A stretch of 64,000 bases of DNA from Pseudomonas batumici (GTDB lineage Bacteria; Pseudomonadota; Gammaproteobacteria; Pseudomonadales; Pseudomonadaceae): the NCBI RefSeq assembly GCF_000820515.1, contig NZ_JXDG01000012.1, positions 124,001 through 188,000 of the forward strand, written 5' to 3'. The notes beneath the pieces are model-generated. The model was not told where the DNA came from. It searched no databases and worked only from the letters and a program-made list of their open reading frames with translations. Below, one piece after another: positions 53,123 through 64,000 of this stretch; position 1 is the first letter of the stretch; each line of letters opens with the position of its first letter. The translations under genes and the position numbers were made by a program.

Positions 53123-54475
53123 ATGAGCGCGCTCTATATGATAGTCGGCACCCTGGTGGCCCTGGGCGTGCTGGTGACCTTCCACGAGTTCGGCCACTTC
53201 TGGGTGGCCCGTCGTTGCGGCGTCAAGGTTCTGCGTTTTTCCGTGGGCTTCGGCATGCCGCTGCTGCGTTGGCATGATCGCCAGGGTACCGAGTTCGTGG
53301 TAGCCGCCATTCCGTTGGGCGGCTATGTGAAAATGCTCGACGAGCGCGAGGCTGAAGTACCGCCGCATCTGCTCGACCAGGCGTTCAACCGCAAGTCGGT
53401 CCGCCAGCGTATCGCGATCGTGGCTGCCGGCCCGATTGCCAACTTTCTGCTGGCCATCGTGTTTTTCTGGGTCCTGGCGATGCTGGGCAGCCAGCAGGTG
53501 CGTCCGGTCATCGGTGCCGTGGAAAGTGGCAGTCTGGCCGAGAGGGCCGGGTTGAGCAGCGGTCAGGAAATTGTCGCCATCGATGGCGAACCCACCACCG
53601 GCTGGGGCGCGGTCAACCTCCAGCTCGTGCGGCGCCTGGGGGAAAGCGGCACCTTGCAGTTGCGGGTCCGTGAGCCCGGCACCACGGCCGACTCGCCGCG
53701 CGAACTGGCGCTGGATCACTGGTTGAAAGGGGCCGATGAGCCCGATCCGATCAAGGCCCTGGGGATTCGCCCGTGGCGTCCGGCGCTGCCGCCGGTGCTG
53801 GCTGAACTCGATCCGAAAGGCCCGGCCCAGGCCGCCGGCTTGCGGACCGGCGACCGTCTGCTGGCCTTGAATGACCAGTCCCTGAACGATTGGCAGCAGG
53901 TGGTGGATTGGGTCCGTGTACGTCCTGATACCAAAATTGTGCTGCGCGTCGAGCGTGATGGTGCTCAAATCGACGTCCCGCTGACCCTGGCCAGCCGTGG
54001 CGCCGGCAAGGCGGCGAGCGGTTACCTGGGGGCGGGGGTCAAGGCGGTGGATTGGCCGCCGGAGATGGTCCGTGAAGTGAGTTACGGTCCCCTGGTCGCC
54101 ATTGGCGAGGGTGCACGACGCACCTGGACCATGAGCGTCCTGACCCTGGACTCGCTGAAGAAAATGTTGTTCGGCGAGCTCTCGGTAAAAAACTTGAGCG
54201 GACCGATAACCATTGCTAAAGTGGCGGGCGCTTCGGCCCAGTCGGGCGTCGCTGACTTCCTGAATTTCCTGGCTTATCTGAGTATCAGCCTCGGGGTTCT
54301 GAATTTGTTGCCCATCCCGGTACTGGATGGGGGGCATTTGCTGTTTTATCTGATCGAGTGGGCGCGTGGTCGTCCCTTGTCGGATCGGGTGCAAGGTTGG
54401 GGGATGCAGATCGGGATCAGTTTGGTGGTTGGGGTGATGTTGCTTGCCCTGGTCAACGATCTGGGTCGACTGTAA
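53123..54475 (+). CDS. rseP: Site-2 zinc metalloprotease RseP
   Basis: Intramembrane protease that cuts the anti-sigma factor (RseA/MucA) to release the envelope-stress sigma factor, known as MucP in pseudomonads. 450 residues. The zinc site HEFGH (21-25) lies in the first helix; two tandem PDZ domains occupy about 110-290 (GAVESGSLAERAGL, AELDPKGPAQAAGL). The third ligand is in LLPIPVLDGGHLLFY (about 395). It is followed directly by bamA, the usual order. Confidence 0.96.
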   Translation: MSALYMIVGTLVALGVLVTFHEFGHFWVARRCGVKVLRFSVGFGMPLLRWHDRQGTEFVVAAIPLGGYVKMLDEREAEVPPHLLDQAFNRKSVRQRIAIVAAGPIANFLLAIVFFWVLAMLGSQQVRPVIGAVESGSLAERAGLSSGQEIVAIDGEPTTGWGAVNLQLVRRLGESGTLQLRVREPGTTADSPRELALDHWLKGADEPDPIKALGIRPWRPALPPVLAELDPKGPAQAAGLRTGDRLLALNDQSLNDWQQVVDWVRVRPDTKIVLRVERDGAQIDVPLTLASRGAGKAASGYLGAGVKAVDWPPEMVREVSYGPLVAIGEGARRTWTMSVLTLDSLKKMLFGELSVKNLSGPITIAKVAGASAQSGVADFLNFLAYLSISLGVLNLLPIPVLDGGHLLFYLIEWARGRPLSDRVQGWGMQIGISLVVGVMLLALVNDLGRL

Positions 54476-54552
54476 CGCTTCGCGAAAAAATTGCGAATCT
54501 GCCGCATTGTGCGGCAGTTTGTTTATTGCCAGTTGGAATAAGAAAGGACTTC

Positions 54553-56940
54553 ATGAAACGTCTGCTGCTAACTGCGGTCCTCACCGTATTGATGATCGCT
54601 GAAGTTCACGCCGAGTCCTTCACTATCTCCGATATTCGCATCAATGGCCTCCAGCGGGTATCCGCCGGTAGCGTCTTTGGTGCGTTACCGTTGAATGTCG
54701 GGGAGCAAGCGGATGACCGTCGCCTGGTGGAATCCACTCGTGCGCTGTTCAAAACCGGTTTCTTCCAGGATATCCAACTGGGGCGCGAAGGTAACGTCCT
54801 GGTCATCACGGTCGTTGAACGACCTTCGGTGGCCAGCATCGATATCGAAGGCAACAAGGCGATCTCTACCGACGACCTGATGAAGGGTCTGAAGCAGTCC
54901 GGTCTGGCCGAGGGTGAAATCTTCCAGCGTGCGACCCTTGAAGGCGTGCGTAACGAGCTTCAGCGTCAGTATGTGGCCCAAGGCCGCTACTCGGCCGAGG
55001 TCGAGACCGAAGTCGTTCCCCAGCCACGTAACCGCGTTGGCCTGAAGATCAAGATCAATGAAGGCACCGTCGCCGCGATCCAGCACATCAACGTGGTGGG
55101 CAACACGGTATTCAAGGACGAAGACCTGATCGACCTGTTCGAGCTCAAGACCACCAACTGGCTGTCGTTCTTCAAGAACGATGACAAGTACGCCCGCGAA
55201 AAGCTGTCCGGTGACCTGGAGCGCCTGCGTTCCTACTACCTGGACCGTGGCTATATCAACATGGATATCGCCTCGACCCAGGTGTCCATCACCCCGGACA
55301 AGAAAAGCGTCTACATCACCATCAACGTCACCGAAGGCCAGAAGTACAAGGTCCGTGACGTGAAGCTCAGCGGCGACCTGAAAGTCCCTGAAGACCAGGT
55401 CAAGTCCCTGTTGCTGGTGGAGAAGGGTCAGGTGTTCTCGCGCAAGCTGATGACCACCACCTCGGAACTGATCACCCGCCGCCTGGGTAACGATGGCTAT
55501 ACCTTCGCCAACGTCAACGGCGTACCGACGCCGCACGATGACGATCACACCGTCGATATCACCTTCGTGGTCGACCCGGGCAAGCGTGCCTACGTCAACC
55601 GTATCAACTTCCGTGGCAACACCAAGTCCGCGGACGAAGTGCTGCGTCGTGAAATGCGCCAGATGGAAGGCGGTTGGGCTTCCACCTACCTGATCGACCA
55701 GTCCAAGACCCGTCTCGAGCGCCTGGGCTTCTTCAAGGAAGTGAACGTCGAGACCCCGGCCGTTCCGGGTGTCGACGACCAGGTCGATGTGAACTATGCC
55801 GTGGAAGAACAGGCGTCGGGCTCGATCACCGCCAGCGTCGGTTTTGCCCAGAGTGCCGGTCTGATCCTGGGTGGTTCGATTACCCAGAACAACTTCCTCG
55901 GTACCGGTAACAAAGTCAGCATCGGCCTGACCCGCAGCCAGTACCAGAGCCGCTACAACTTCGGTTATGTCGACCCCTACTGGACGCCGGACGGTGTCAG
56001 CCTGGGTTACAACGTGTTCTACCGCACCACCGACTACAGCCAGCTCGATGTCAGCGTCGCCAGCTATGCCGTGGACAGCCTGGGTGCCGGTGTCAGCATG
56101 GGCTACCCGATCAACGAGACGTCGCGCCTGACCTTCGGCCTGACGGCCCAGCAGGACAAGATCAAGACCGGCCTGTACACCGTTGACGAAATCTTCAACT
56201 TCGTGAATACCCAGGGCGACCAGTTCCTGAACTACAAGGCCTCGGCCGGCTGGTCGGAGTCGACCCTGAACAAGGGCGTCCTGGCGACCCGTGGTCACTC
56301 CCAGAGCCTGACCCTGGAAAGCACCATCCCGGGCAGCGACCTGTTGTTCTTCAAGCTCGACTACCGCGGCCAGGTATTCGCGCCGTTGAGCGACACCTAC
56401 ACCATGCGGTTCCACACCGAATTGGGTTATGGCGACGGCTACGGTTCGACCAGCGGTCTGCCATTCTATGAAAACTACTATGCGGGTGGTTTCAACTCGG
56501 TACGTGGCTTCAAGGACAGCACCCTCGGTCCTCGCGGTACGCCGAGCCGTGGCGTTGATGTGACCGGTAACGCCGGTACGGTGGCCGATACGAGTACGAA
56601 CCCGTTGCCGTTCGGTGGTAACGTGCTGATTCAGGGTGGTGCGGAGCTGTTGTTCCCACTGCCATTCGTGAAAGACCAGCGTTCGCTGCGTACCTCGTTG
56701 TTCTGGGACGTGGGTAACGTGTTCGACTCCAAGTGCGAGCAGGTCAAGAACACCAATGGCACGCTGTCCCAGACTCAGTGCAACGACATCAGTTTCAGCA
56801 ACATGGCCAGCTCCGTGGGTGTGGGCCTGACCTGGGTGACTGCTCTGGGGCCATTGAGCTTTGCCGTGGCGGCGCCAATCAAGCAACCGAACAACGCTGA
56901 AACCCAGGTGTTCCAATTTTCCCTCGGTCAGACCTTCTAA
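54553..56940 (+). CDS. bamA: Outer-membrane protein assembly factor BamA
   Basis: Core of the BAM complex that folds beta-barrel proteins into the outer membrane. 795 residues. A signal peptide ends ...EVHA (20). Five POTRA domains follow to about 420 (first: FTISDIRINGLQRVSAGSVFGALPL). The 16-strand barrel contains the loop-6 region NSVRGFKDSTLGPRG with the VRGF motif, and the last strand ends in Phe (FSLGQTF). AAGGA at 54543-54547 marks ATG 54553. skp, its partner chaperone, lies 45 bases on. Confidence 0.97.
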   Translation: MKRLLLTAVLTVLMIAEVHAESFTISDIRINGLQRVSAGSVFGALPLNVGEQADDRRLVESTRALFKTGFFQDIQLGREGNVLVITVVERPSVASIDIEGNKAISTDDLMKGLKQSGLAEGEIFQRATLEGVRNELQRQYVAQGRYSAEVETEVVPQPRNRVGLKIKINEGTVAAIQHINVVGNTVFKDEDLIDLFELKTTNWLSFFKNDDKYAREKLSGDLERLRSYYLDRGYINMDIASTQVSITPDKKSVYITINVTEGQKYKVRDVKLSGDLKVPEDQVKSLLLVEKGQVFSRKLMTTTSELITRRLGNDGYTFANVNGVPTPHDDDHTVDITFVVDPGKRAYVNRINFRGNTKSADEVLRREMRQMEGGWASTYLIDQSKTRLERLGFFKEVNVETPAVPGVDDQVDVNYAVEEQASGSITASVGFAQSAGLILGGSITQNNFLGTGNKVSIGLTRSQYQSRYNFGYVDPYWTPDGVSLGYNVFYRTTDYSQLDVSVASYAVDSLGAGVSMGYPINETSRLTFGLTAQQDKIKTGLYTVDEIFNFVNTQGDQFLNYKASAGWSESTLNKGVLATRGHSQSLTLESTIPGSDLLFFKLDYRGQVFAPLSDTYTMRFHTELGYGDGYGSTSGLPFYENYYAGGFNSVRGFKDSTLGPRGTPSRGVDVTGNAGTVADTSTNPLPFGGNVLIQGGAELLFPLPFVKDQRSLRTSLFWDVGNVFDSKCEQVKNTNGTLSQTQCNDISFSNMASSVGVGLTWVTALGPLSFAVAAPIKQPNNAETQVFQFSLGQTF

Positions 56941-56985
56941 CGGCCTGACCCAAGATAACGACAATGGATTTTGTAGGAGTTTATC

Positions 56986-57489
56986 GTGCGTAAGTTGACT
57001 CAACTGGTTCTGCTGGCCACTGTTCTGGTCGCGACCCCGGCCTTTGCCGAAATGAAAATCGCGGTCCTGAACTATCAGATGGCCTTGCTGGAATCCGACG
57101 CAGCCAAGAAGTACGCCGTCGATGCCGAGAAGAAATTCGGCCCGCAACTGACCAAGCTCAAGGCTCTGGAAAGCAGTGCCAAGGGCATCCAGGATCGCCT
57201 GGTGGCCGGTGGCGACAAGATGCAGCAGGGCGAGCGCGAGCGTCTTGAGCTGGAATTCAAGCAAAAGGCCCGTGACTTCCAGTTCCAGTCCAAGGAACTG
57301 AACGAGCAAAAAGCCGTTGCTGACCGTGAAATGCTCAAGCAGCTCAAGCCAAAGCTGGACAGCGCCGTGGAAGAAGTCATCAAGAAAGGTGCCTTTGACC
57401 TGGTGTTGGAACGTGGCGCGGTGATTGACGTCAAGCCTCAGTACGACATCACCCGTCAGGTGATTGAGCGTATGAACCAGCTGAAGTAA
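56986..57489 (+). CDS. skp: Periplasmic chaperone Skp/OmpH
   Basis: Holds unfolded outer-membrane proteins on the way to BAM. 167 residues, start GTG 56986 preceded by TAGGAG. The signal peptide ends TPAFA (21). The mature protein has the short trimerisation strand (KIAVLNYQMALLES) and the long charged coiled coil from about 45 to 130 that forms the tentacles, then VIDVKPQYDITRQVIERMN. lpxD begins three bases after the stop. Confidence 0.94.
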   Translation: MRKLTQLVLLATVLVATPAFAEMKIAVLNYQMALLESDAAKKYAVDAEKKFGPQLTKLKALESSAKGIQDRLVAGGDKMQQGERERLELEFKQKARDFQFQSKELNEQKAVADREMLKQLKPKLDSAVEEVIKKGAFDLVLERGAVIDVKPQYDITRQVIERMNQLK

Positions 57490-57492
57490 TCC

Positions 57493-58548
57493 ATGACAGC
57501 GACCATCAAGCTTGGCCAATTGGCCGAGATCCTCGGTGCCACCCTGCGTGGCAACGAGGAGAAGCCAATCACTGGGCTAGCCACCTTGCAGGAGGCTGGC
57601 CCAGCTCAGTTGAGCTTTCTGGCAAATCCCCAGTACCGTAAATACCTCGCTGACAGCCAGGCTGGCGCCGTGCTGCTCAAGGCCGCCGATGCCGAAGGTT
57701 ATGGCGGGGATTCGCTGGTGGTGGCCGACCCCTACCTGGCCTATGCGCGTATTTCGCACCTGTTCGATCCCAAGCCCAAGGCGCCTGCCGGGATTCACCC
57801 GAGCGCGGTGATCGCTGCCGATGCGCAGGTCGATCCGGCCGCCAGTATTGGTGCCTTTGTGGTGATCGAGAGCGGTGCGCGTATTGCCGCCGGCGTCACC
57901 GTCGGGGCCCAGTGCTTTATTGGCGCCCGCAGTGAAATCGGTGAAGGCGGTTGGCTGGCGCCACGCGTGACGCTTTACCATGACGTGCGCATCGGCAAGC
58001 GCGTGGTGATCCAGTCCGGTGCCGTGCTCGGCGGCGAAGGTTTCGGTTTCGCCAACGAAAAGGGTGTCTGGCAGAAGATCGCCCAGATCGGCGGCGTGAC
58101 CATCGGTGACGACGTGGAGATCGGCGTCAACACTGCCATCGACCGCGGTGCCCTGGCCGATACGATCATCGGCAATGGGGTCAAGCTCGACAACCAGATC
58201 CAGATCGCCCACAACGTTCAGGTGGGGGATCACACGGCCATGGCCGCCTGCTGCGGGATTTCCGGCAGCACCAAGATCGGCAAGCACTGCATGCTCGCCG
58301 GTGGCGTTGGCCTGGTGGGGCATATCGAGATCTGCGATAACGTCTTCCTCACCGGGATGACCATGGTGACCCACTCGATTACCGAGCCGGGCGCCTATTC
58401 TTCCGGCACGGCGATGCAACCTGCCGCCGAGTGGCGCAAGAGCGCGGCACGTATTCGCCAGCTCGACGACATGGCACGGCGGTTGCGGCAGCTGGAAAAG
58501 CGAGTAGGGGACGTGACCCCGGACGGTAATGCTTCATCAGATGGCTGA
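57493..58548 (+). CDS. lpxD: UDP-3-O-(3-hydroxyacyl)glucosamine N-acyltransferase
   Basis: Third step of lipid A synthesis: adds the N-linked hydroxyacyl chain from acyl-ACP. 351 residues. The N-terminal uridine-binding domain ([23 protein letters not shown]) precedes a hexapeptide-repeat left-handed helix (from [23 protein letters not shown]). The catalytic His region is [23 protein letters not shown]. Its place between skp and fabZ is standard. Confidence 0.97.
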   Translation: MTATIKLGQLAEILGATLRGNEEKPITGLATLQEAGPAQLSFLANPQYRKYLADSQAGAVLLKAADAEGYGGDSLVVADPYLAYARISHLFDPKPKAPAGIHPSAVIAADAQVDPAASIGAFVVIESGARIAAGVTVGAQCFIGARSEIGEGGWLAPRVTLYHDVRIGKRVVIQSGAVLGGEGFGFANEKGVWQKIAQIGGVTIGDDVEIGVNTAIDRGALADTIIGNGVKLDNQIQIAHNVQVGDHTAMAACCGISGSTKIGKHCMLAGGVGLVGHIEICDNVFLTGMTMVTHSITEPGAYSSGTAMQPAAEWRKSAARIRQLDDMARRLRQLEKRVGDVTPDGNASSDG

Positions 58549-58661
58549 AACCATTTTCCATATCAAGTAGCCGCCAAAGTCTGTACGAATGTGCCTTCTT
58601 GATTTGCTAGAGGAGCCGCGCGTGGCGCGCTCCCACTCTTTACTACAGGCTTCCCCACGAA

Positions 58662-59102
58662 ATGATGGACATCAAAGAGATTCGCGAATACCTGCCTCAC
58701 CGTTACCCGTTCCTGCTGGTGGACCGGGTGGTGGAACTGGATGTCGAGGCCCAGCGCATTCGTGCCTACAAGAATGTCAGCATCAACGAGCCTTTCTTCA
58801 ATGGCCATTTCCCGGCGCATCCGATCATGCCGGGCGTGCTGATCATCGAAGCCATGGCTCAGGCTGCCGGCATCCTGGGCTTCAAGATGCTGGACGTGAA
58901 GCCTTCCGATGGCACCCTTTACTACTTCGTCGGTTCCGACAAACTGCGCTTCCGCCAGCCGGTGCTGCCGGGCGACCAGTTGATCCTCGAAGCCAAGTTC
59001 ATCAGTTGCAAGCGCAAGATCTGGAAGTTCGAGTGCCAGGCTTCGGTTGATGGCAAGCCGGTCTGCTCGGCCGAAATCATCTGTGCGGAACAGAAAGTAT
59101 GA
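58662..59102 (+). CDS. fabZ: 3-hydroxyacyl-ACP dehydratase FabZ
   Basis: Dehydrates 3-hydroxyacyl-ACP in fatty acid elongation, competing with the Lpx enzymes for the hydroxyacyl-ACP they use. 146 residues, hot-dog fold. His49 in [22 protein letters not shown] and Glu63 are the catalytic pair. The gene lies 113 bases after lpxD, the largest gap within the lpx group. Its end overlaps lpxA by four bases. Confidence 0.97.
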   Translation: MMDIKEIREYLPHRYPFLLVDRVVELDVEAQRIRAYKNVSINEPFFNGHFPAHPIMPGVLIIEAMAQAAGILGFKMLDVKPSDGTLYYFVGSDKLRFRQPVLPGDQLILEAKFISCKRKIWKFECQASVDGKPVCSAEIICAEQKV

Positions 59103-59875
59103 GTTTGATTGACCCTCGCGCAATCATCGATCCGACGGCCGTACTGGCCGAGGGCGTTGAGGTCGGCCCCTGGTCGATCGTCGGCGCAGGTGTGGAAATC
59201 GGCGAGGGGACAGTGATCGGGCCGCATGTGATCCTCAAGGGCCCGACCCGGATCGGCAAATACAACCGTATCTACCAGTTTTCCTCGGTAGGCGAAGACA
59301 CCCCCGATCTCAAGTACAAGGGCGAAGAGACACGCCTGGTCATCGGTGACCACAACGTTATCCGCGAGGGTGTGACCATTCACCGGGGCACGGTACAGGA
59401 TCGCTCGGAAACCACCCTGGGCGACCACAACCTGATCATGGCCTATGCGCATATCGGTCACGACAGTGTCATCGGCAACCACTGCATCCTGGTCAACAAC
59501 ACCGCGTTGGCCGGCCATGTACATATGGACGATTGGGCGATCCTGTCGGGTTTCACCCTGGTCCATCAGTTCTGCCATATCGGCGCCCACAGCTTTTCCG
59601 GCATGGGCACCGCCATCGGCAAGGATGTTCCGGCCTACGTCACGGTGTTCGGCAGCCCCGCCGAAGCCCGCAGCATGAACTTCGAAGGCATGCGCCGTCG
59701 TGGTTTCAGCGAGGAAGTGATCCATGCCCTGCGCCGGGCGTACAAAGTGGTGTACCGCCAGGGGCTGACGGTGGAACAAGCCGTCGCCGAACTGGCCGAG
59801 TCCGCCGCGCAGTACCCCGAAGTGGACGTGTTCCTCAAGTCGATCCAGTCCTCGACCCGCGGCATCACCCGCTGA
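59099..59875 (+). CDS. lpxA: UDP-N-acetylglucosamine acyltransferase
   Basis: First lipid A step, transferring a 3-hydroxyacyl chain from ACP to UDP-GlcNAc. 258 residues. The left-handed beta-helix hexads begin at [26 protein letters not shown]. The catalytic histidine region is [16 protein letters not shown], and the C-terminal helices start near [15 protein letters not shown]. lpxB begins two bases after the stop. Confidence 0.97.
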   Translation: MSLIDPRAIIDPTAVLAEGVEVGPWSIVGAGVEIGEGTVIGPHVILKGPTRIGKYNRIYQFSSVGEDTPDLKYKGEETRLVIGDHNVIREGVTIHRGTVQDRSETTLGDHNLIMAYAHIGHDSVIGNHCILVNNTALAGHVHMDDWAILSGFTLVHQFCHIGAHSFSGMGTAIGKDVPAYVTVFGSPAEARSMNFEGMRRRGFSEEVIHALRRAYKVVYRQGLTVEQAVAELAESAAQYPEVDVFLKSIQSSTRGITR

Positions 59876-59877
59876 TC

Positions 59878-61008
59878 ATGGCGACTTTGCGTATTGCGCT
59901 GGTCGCCGGGGAAGCCTCCGGCGATATTCTCGGTTCCGGTCTGATGCGGGCGCTCAAGGCCCGGCATCCCGAAGTCGAGTTCATCGGGGTCGGCGGCCCG
60001 CTGATGCAGGCCGAAGGCCTGGTGTCCTATTTCCCCATGGAGCGCTTGTCGGTCATGGGCCTGGTGGAAGTGCTGGGCCGCCTGCCGGAGCTGCTCAAGC
60101 GCCGCAAGTTGCTGATCCAGACGCTGATCGCCGAAAAGCCCGATGTGTTCATTGGCATCGATGCGCCGGATTTCACCCTGAATATCGAGCTCAAACTGCG
60201 GCGTGCCGGGATCAGGACCGTGCATTACGTCAGTCCGTCGGTCTGGGCCTGGCGGCAGAAGCGGGTGCTGAAGATCCGCGAAGGTTGCGACCTGATGCTG
60301 ACGCTGTTCCCGTTCGAAGCGCGGTTCTATGAAGAGAAGGGCGTGCCGGTACGGTTTGTCGGGCATTCCCTGGCCGATGCCATTCCCTTGCAGGCCGACC
60401 GTGCCGCGGCCCGGGCGGAACTCGGCCTGCCGGGCGGTCCCCTGGTGGCGTTGATGCCCGGCAGTCGCGGTGGCGAGGTCGGGCGCCTGGGGGGCTTGTT
60501 CCTCGACACGGCGCAACGGCTGCGCGAGATGCACCCCGGGATTCGTTTTGTCATGCCTTGCGCCAGCCCGCAGCGGCGCACCCAGATCGAGGCCTTGCTG
60601 GTCGGTCGCGACCTGCCGCTGACCCTGCTCGACGGTCAGTCCCACAAGGCCCTGGCCGCCTGCGACGCGGTGTTGATCGCCTCCGGTACGGCGACGCTGG
60701 AGGCGCTGCTGTACAAGCGTCCGATGGTCGTCGCCTATCGCCTGGCACCGCTGACCTTCTGGATTCTCAAACGGCTGGTGAAAAGCCCCTACATCTCCCT
60801 GCCAAACCTGCTGGCCCAGCGCCTGCTGGTGCCCGAGTTGCTGCAGGATGACGCCACGCCCGAAACCCTGGCGCAGACCCTGTCGCCGCTGATCGAAGAC
60901 GGCGAAGAGCAGACCCGCGGCTTCGACGAAATCCATCGCACCCTGCGCCTGGATGCCTCGAACCAGGCCGCCGACGGGGTGTTGAAACTGATCGGCGAGA
61001 CATTGTGA
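59878..61008 (+). CDS. lpxB: Lipid A disaccharide synthase
   Basis: GT19 enzyme that joins UDP-2,3-diacylglucosamine and lipid X. 376 residues from ATG 59878 ([21 protein letters not shown]); the in-frame extension back into lpxA is rejected. Conserved [11 protein letters not shown], the [13 protein letters not shown] segment, [13 protein letters not shown] and [22 protein letters not shown], the donor-binding site. Coupled to rnhB by GTGA. Confidence 0.96.
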   Translation: MATLRIALVAGEASGDILGSGLMRALKARHPEVEFIGVGGPLMQAEGLVSYFPMERLSVMGLVEVLGRLPELLKRRKLLIQTLIAEKPDVFIGIDAPDFTLNIELKLRRAGIRTVHYVSPSVWAWRQKRVLKIREGCDLMLTLFPFEARFYEEKGVPVRFVGHSLADAIPLQADRAAARAELGLPGGPLVALMPGSRGGEVGRLGGLFLDTAQRLREMHPGIRFVMPCASPQRRTQIEALLVGRDLPLTLLDGQSHKALAACDAVLIASGTATLEALLYKRPMVVAYRLAPLTFWILKRLVKSPYISLPNLLAQRLLVPELLQDDATPETLAQTLSPLIEDGEEQTRGFDEIHRTLRLDASNQAADGVLKLIGETL

Positions 61009-61646
61009 GTAACCTGAAGATGCAGATGGGCTTGGACTTCACCCTGGTGGCCGATGCCGAAGACCTGGTGGCCGGTGTCGATGAAGTCGGCCGTGGCCCG
61101 CTCTGCGGCGCGGTGGTCACCGCGGCGGTGATCCTCGATCCCAAGCGTCCGATTCTTGGCCTGAACGATTCGAAGAAACTCACCGAAGCCCGGCGCGAAA
61201 AGCTCTACGACGAAATCCGTGAAAAGGCCCTGAGCTGGTGCATCGCGCGAGCCGAGGTGGAGGAAATCGACGAGCTGAACATTCTGCATGCCACCATGCT
61301 GGCCATGCAGCGGGCAGTCGCAGGCCTGCACATCCAGCCGAAGCTGGCGATGATCGACGGTAACCGCTGTCCGAAACTGTCGATGCCGGCCGAAGCGGTG
61401 GTCAAGGGTGATAGCAAGGTGCCGGCCATCGCGGCGGCGTCGATCCTGGCCAAGGTCAGTCGTGATCGTGAAATGGCGGCTTTCGAAGCCATCTACCCGG
61501 GCTATGGCATCGGCGGGCATAAAGGCTATCCGACGCCGGTGCACCTGGAAGCCTTGAGCCGGCTGGGGCCGACGCCGATTCATCGACGTTCCTTCGCTCC
61601 CGTGCGCCAGGCCTATGAGGCTCGTGAGTCGTCGAGCGAACTTTAA
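61005..61646 (+). CDS. rnhB: Ribonuclease HII
   Basis: Removes ribonucleotides and RNA from RNA-DNA hybrids. 213 residues from GTG 61005, overlapping the lpxB stop. The metal-binding acidic residues Asp26 and Glu27 are in [13 protein letters not shown], with [20 protein letters not shown] and KVSRDREM also present. The first nine residues vary in the family, so a slightly later start is possible. A terminator separates it from dnaE. Confidence 0.95.
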   Translation: MSNLKMQMGLDFTLVADAEDLVAGVDEVGRGPLCGAVVTAAVILDPKRPILGLNDSKKLTEARREKLYDEIREKALSWCIARAEVEEIDELNILHATMLAMQRAVAGLHIQPKLAMIDGNRCPKLSMPAEAVVKGDSKVPAIAAASILAKVSRDREMAAFEAIYPGYGIGGHKGYPTPVHLEALSRLGPTPIHRRSFAPVRQAYEARESSSEL

Positions 61647-61664
61647 CGCTGCTGATGTTTTATC

Positions 61665-61696
61665 CAAGGCCCGGTACAATCCGGGCCTTGTTGTTC
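61665..61696 (+). terminator. Terminator after rnhB
   Basis: CAAGGCCCGG and CCGGGCCTTG form a 10-bp stem with a six-base loop and a T-rich tail. It ends the long operon, 18 bases beyond rnhB. Confidence 0.87.
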
Positions 61697-61718
61697 TTAC
61701 AGATTAGACAGGATCACT

Positions 61719-64000
<2,282 letters not shown>

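Noticed and set aside
52436..54394. Minus-strand open frame of 652 codons opposite dxr and rseP
   Set aside because: Spans two genes in antisense and lacks any motif.
54685..57519. Minus-strand open frame of 944 codons opposite bamA and skp
   Set aside because: Shadow of two essential genes; no start signal or recognisable domain.

Overview
The window is chromosomal DNA of a fluorescent Pseudomonas, most likely of the P. fluorescens group. This rests on the GC-rich codon use, the Pseudomonas-type gene products, and ten inverted REP doublets of the TGTAGGAGC...GCTCCTACA type. Much of the gene order follows the stretch of the P. aeruginosa chromosome from prfB/lysS to dnaE. That comparison is from memory and was not computed.

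Layout. Positions 1-860 hold the start of a membrane-anchored SDR epimerase running off the left edge. Positions 1050-13931 hold prfB (with its programmed +1 frameshift), lysS, a TetR regulator, a DUF1704/QEGLA protein, a lipoprotein alpha/beta hydrolase, ppc, adk, tsaB and small conserved genes. Positions 13965-25476 hold a PEP-mutase-like enzyme, a repeat-containing hypothetical, rsmJ, the mexL-mexJK efflux locus with a perfect palindromic operator, a DUF4197 protein, an unknown protein and plsB. Positions 25718-31306 hold a cold-shock gene, a hypothetical, rlmA, dapE and an NdvB-type GH17-GT2 glucan synthase. In P. aeruginosa I recall this block at a different locus. Positions 31570-35921 hold tcdA, csdE, csdA, dapD and an ArsC/Spx-like gene. 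A CPA1 antiporter follows.

The most unusual part is 37905-41684, a tight four-gene minus-strand operon. It encodes a membrane protein, a protein with DUF1257 (Ycf35)-like and DUF2997-like parts, a small radical SAM enzyme of the glycyl-radical-activase type, and a Ycf46-like AAA+ ATPase. It sits between the antiporter and dapC as an apparent insertion and looks richer in A/T than its neighbours. Its function is unknown to me, and it is the best candidate here for an undescribed system.

From 41843 to the right edge lies conserved essential machinery. It comprises dapC, glnD and map on the minus strand, then rpsB-tsf, pyrH-frr-uppS-cdsA-dxr-rseP-bamA-skp-lpxD-fabZ-lpxA-lpxB-rnhB and the start of dnaE on the plus strand. 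These genes link translation, isoprenoid and phospholipid synthesis, outer-membrane protein assembly and lipid A synthesis. All recognised REP doublets lie left of 34.5 kb. No tRNA, rRNA, insertion sequence or CRISPR array was seen.
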